This document shows positions 23,104 through 25,480 of a stretch of DNA of 25,480 nt, in pieces. The notes beneath the pieces are model-generated. The model saw only the letters and a program-made list of their open reading frames with translations. It had not been told where the DNA came from and did no database searches. Numbering within the stretch: the stretch's first letter is position 1; each line of letters opens with the position of its first letter. The translations under genes were made by a program, and so were the position numbers. Source of the stretch: Archangiaceae bacterium (lineage in GTDB: Bacteria; Myxococcota; Myxococcia; Myxococcales; Myxococcaceae); contig JAHFDQ010000008.1 of assembly GCA_023248915.1 (NCBI GenBank), forward strand, positions 1-25,480, written 5' to 3'.

Positions 23104-23696
23104 CCCGCGCCTGGCCCCTGTTGCTCGTCGTCGCCTGTGCGCCCCAGGACGCGGGCCTCGCCGATTCGGGCGCGGGCACGCCTCAGCCCGAGGGGCTGGG
23201 CACCGACGAGGCGGGCGTCGCCGGCTGCCTCGCCTGCCACACCGGCCTCACCCCGGTGTGGGCGCACCCGTCGTCCCACCGCTTGCTGCTCGGGTGCGCC
23301 GGCTGCCATGACACCGTCGCGGGCAACACCGGCCCTGGCCATGCTTCGACGCTGCCCTGCTCGGCCTGCCACAGCTCGGTGTCGCACCCTGCCGGCGCGA
23401 GCTGCCTCTCCTGCCACGAACCGCACGGCAGCTCGAACGCCTTCCTGGTGCGCGAGCTGCTCTTGCGGACCGACCGGACGGCGGCGCCAGTGAGCTTCAC
23501 GAAACCCGAAGGGGCCAGCGCCGACGGCCTGGTCCGCGCGGGCAGCACCGCGGGGCCCGTCGGCTCGGGCCTGTGCGAGACCTGCCACCGGTACACCCGG
23601 TACTACCGGCGCGATGTTTCCGGAACCGCGCACCGGACCGACTGGTGCGGCACTTGCCACACCCACGCCGCCGGCTTTCAGCCCGCGCGGCCCTGA
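23100..23696 (+). CDS. Hexaheme cytochrome c lipoprotein
   Basis: A 198-residue protein with six CxxCH heme-c sites: C43-H47, C66-H70, C87-H91, C102-H106, C159-H163 and C183-H187. Seven other histidines (56, 60, 81, 96, 109, 178 and 189) could supply distal ligands, so bis-His ligation of all six hemes is possible. The N-terminus MTRAWPLLLVVAC is a very short lipoprotein signal (C13), putting it outside the cytoplasmic membrane. The GTG start at 23100 overlaps the stop of the flavoprotein gene by four bases. It is therefore the likely electron acceptor of that dehydrogenase. The classical partner in this enzyme family is a larger triheme cytochrome; this protein instead resembles multiheme c-type chains of respiratory reductases and has no sequence outside the heme region. 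Confidence 0.93.
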   Translation: MTRAWPLLLVVACAPQDAGLADSGAGTPQPEGLGTDEAGVAGCLACHTGLTPVWAHPSSHRLLLGCAGCHDTVAGNTGPGHASTLPCSACHSSVSHPAGASCLSCHEPHGSSNAFLVRELLLRTDRTAAPVSFTKPEGASADGLVRAGSTAGPVGSGLCETCHRYTRYYRRDVSGTAHRTDWCGTCHTHAAGFQPARP

Positions 23697-23737
23697 CCTG
23701 GACTGCCGGCCTTTTGCTAGCGTCCCAATCGCTCGCC

Positions 23738-25480
23738 ATGGGGCTCGCCACCGCAGACAGCCCGAGACGACTGACTCCCTACGCGGTCGGAGCTCTAGCG
23801 GTCGGGCACCTCATCGCGGGCGTCGCCCTCATTCCGCGGTGGATGTTCTCCAAGTACCCCGACGGGGCAGCGCTGCTCGCCCAGGGGCGGCTGCGGCCCG
23901 AAGAGGGCGCGGACATGAGCCCGTTGTACCTGCTGCTCAACGCCGCGCTTCCGCCGTCGGGGGTTCGGGCGCTCCAAGCGGTGTTTGGCGCGGCCGCGGT
24001 GTGCATGCTCTACGCCATCGGCAGCCGCCTCCGCTCGCGGTCGGCGGGCCTGGTGGCCGCCGCGCTCTTTGCCGTGGCGAGCCCCATTCTGCTGTACGAA
24101 GCGACGTTGGAACCGGACCTCTTGGTGACGGTGCTCGGGGTGGCCGCGCTGCTCTTCCTCGTCCTCTGGGACGGCGATGGGCGCCCGTGGACGTGCGTCG
24201 CCGCGGGGGGGGCGGTCGGGCTTTCGGTGGCGCTGCGCCCCTCGGCGGTGCCGTTCGCGCTCCTGGTCATCGCTTGGCTGGCGTGGCGCCCGACGGGTTC
24301 GCCGCCGGGTGTTCGATTCCGTCCCGCAGCGCTCTTCGCGGTGGGCGCGCTCGCGGCAATTCTCCTTCCGTTGGGGGTGGTGCGCCTTCGGTTGGGCCCC
24401 AGCCTTGCCGCTACCATGAGCGCCGGACAGGTGCTGCACCAGGGCAACCGCCCCGAGTCGACAGGCGTCGGCGCCCAGGTGCCGCAGCTCATCAAGCTCA
24501 TCGAGTTGCAGGAACGCTCGCCGGAGAAGCCCGACTACACGCACGCGCTGTACAGGCGGCTGGCCCGTGCGGCGGAGTCGGACGCGCTGAGCTCGAACGC
24601 TTGCGAGGCATATTGGGCCGAGCGGACCGCCGCCTATGCAGTCCGGCACCCGCTCGACTTCGCGCTCCGGTTGCCCCAAAAACTGGCCTTCTTCACGTTC
24701 GGGCCACCGGCGCACGACCTGGCCGAGGTGACGCGCGCGCAGCGGTCGCTGCCTCCATACCTGTTCTTCCGGCTCGATGCGCTCGGGCTGCTCGGGCTGG
24801 CCGGGGCGGCGGCGTGCCTGCTTCTGAGGTGGCGTGCGGCCTGGGTGTTCATCTACGCGGGCGGCGCGCTCGCGGTGGTGCTCGTGTTCTATGTGACCAG
24901 TCGCTACCGTCTCCCCATCGCACCGGCCTGGTGCCTCTTCGGCGCCTTCTATCTCGACGCCGCGGCGCGGTCCTGGCGCGACAAGAGGACAGTGGCGATA
25001 CTCGGGCTGTCAGCGCTCTTCGTCTTCGCGATCTGGACCGCGAGCGGCGGGGTCCGAGACGCCTCGCGGCTCATTGAACGGGGTGGCGACGCTTCGGCGC
25101 TGTCTGCGGCACTCGAAAATGCGCGCGTCTCGGGCGATCTGGCCGCGGCCACCCGTATCTTCGCCGACACCCAGGCCGCCCAGCCTTTCACCCTGCTCAC
25201 CCGAAATCTGAGGGGTATTCCGACCGACGACCCGCGGTTGGCAGCTCAGTCCATGCGGACCGCGGAAGCCGCGTATGGCAAAGCGACCAAGGCCGATGCC
25301 CTGTTACTCGCGGTGCTGTTGCAGCGGGCCGGCCGGTGCGATGCGGCGATCGCGCTGGCCAATGGGCTCGAGGTCGCGCGCTACCGGACTTCCGTCTTCG
25401 ACCGGTCCGTCGACCCGGCGCTGGTCTCGATGGAGTGCCTGCTTTCCAAGGGAGACCGTACCGGGGCGTTCGGCCACGCG
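23738..25480 (+). CDS. Large multi-spanning membrane protein, GT-C (family 39-like) glycosyltransferase candidate, 3' end outside the window
   Basis: The frame starting at ATG 23738 stays open for 581 codons to the right edge. The N-terminal 400 residues alternate hydrophobic helices and short loops, with roughly ten or more spans. After the first helix comes an extracytoplasmic loop (KYPDGAALLAQGRL, EEGADMSPLYLLLN) with acidic residues in the position where GT-C transferases have their catalytic aspartate. LYEATLEPDLLVTVLG is the second conserved acidic stretch of the family 39/ArnT pattern. From about residue 430 the protein is hydrophilic, with helical repeats that may be TPR-like. GT-C enzymes transfer sugars from polyprenyl-phosphate carriers. 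There is no ribosome site before the ATG. The family assignment is moderate and the substrate unknown. Confidence 0.75.
   Translation, partial: MGLATADSPRRLTPYAVGALAVGHLIAGVALIPRWMFSKYPDGAALLAQGRLRPEEGADMSPLYLLLNAALPPSGVRALQAVFGAAAVCMLYAIGSRLRSRSAGLVAAALFAVASPILLYEATLEPDLLVTVLGVAALLFLVLWDGDGRPWTCVAAGGAVGLSVALRPSAVPFALLVIAWLAWRPTGSPPGVRFRPAALFAVGALAAILLPLGVVRLRLGPSLAATMSAGQVLHQGNRPESTGVGAQVPQLIKLIELQERSPEKPDYTHALYRRLARAAESDALSSNACEAYWAERTAAYAVRHPLDFALRLPQKLAFFTFGPPAHDLAEVTRAQRSLPPYLFFRLDALGLLGLAGAAACLLLRWRAAWVFIYAGGALAVVLVFYVTSRYRLPIAPAWCLFGAFYLDAAARSWRDKRTVAILGLSALFVFAIWTASGGVRDASRLIERGGDASALSAALENARVSGDLAAATRIFADTQAAQPFTLLTRNLRGIPTDDPRLAAQSMRTAEAAYGKATKADALLLAVLLQRAGRCDAAIALANGLEVARYRTSVFDRSVDPALVSMECLLSKGDRTGAFGHA

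Noticed and set aside
23614..25077. 487-codon frame at the right end
   Set aside because: Arg/Gly/Ala-rich translation with no motif; the frame beginning at 23738 gives clear membrane helices over the same bases.
1..25480. CRISPR array, IS element, prophage or integrase
   Set aside because: I saw no regularly spaced repeats, transposase or integrase motifs, or phage structural genes anywhere in the window.

Overview
The window is strongly GC-rich bacterial DNA, densely packed with genes and with no rRNA, tRNA, phage or IS element that I can support. The gene content fits a Myxococcota-type (former Deltaproteobacteria) genome: several lipoproteins, a TonB domain fused to a TonB-dependent receptor, a VLCAD-like acyl-CoA dehydrogenase and single-domain regulatory or zinc-binding oddments. 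That placement is inference from architecture and composition, not from a marker gene.

Layout. Positions 1-1823 hold a divergent pair: the start of a Rossmann-fold lysine/saccharopine-dehydrogenase-like gene (minus) and an aldehyde dehydrogenase (plus), probably a lysine-degradation pair. An orphan MlaC-like periplasmic lipid-binding protein (minus) faces metK (plus). Then come uppP (undecaprenyl-diphosphate phosphatase), a CoA-type Nudix hydrolase, and the sugar-nucleotide pair manC-manB (mannose-1-phosphate guanylyltransferase and phosphomannomutase/phosphoglucomutase). UppP and ManC/ManB together point to cell-envelope polysaccharide supply. A zinc-finger membrane protein (minus) and a ROK sugar kinase (plus) flank a 366-base gap with no convincing gene.

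Positions 9903-10608 carry a compact VapBC toxin-antitoxin module with its own consensus promoter, a perfect palindromic operator and apparently no leader. Next is a three-gene minus-strand operon (15294 to 10624): a TonB_C/CarboxypepD_reg/TonB-dependent-receptor fusion, a lipoprotein with an IPT/TIG-like end, and a Cys-rich lipoprotein with a PrcB-like domain. A Dps-type ferritin with a long basic tail, a possible small membrane protein, a VLCAD-like acyl-CoA dehydrogenase, a lipoprotein, a DUF2007/zinc-ribbon protein and a YkgJ-type cysteine-cluster protein follow.

The most interesting block is 20690-23696: a Tat-exported lipoprotein small subunit (gluconate-2-dehydrogenase subunit 3 family), a GMC flavoprotein with a ferredoxin-like cysteine cluster, and a hexaheme cytochrome c lipoprotein, tightly coupled. 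It reads as a periplasmic sugar/alcohol dehydrogenase whose usual cytochrome subunit has been replaced by a small multiheme lipoprotein. The window ends inside a large multi-spanning GT-C-like membrane protein that has no stop codon before the edge.
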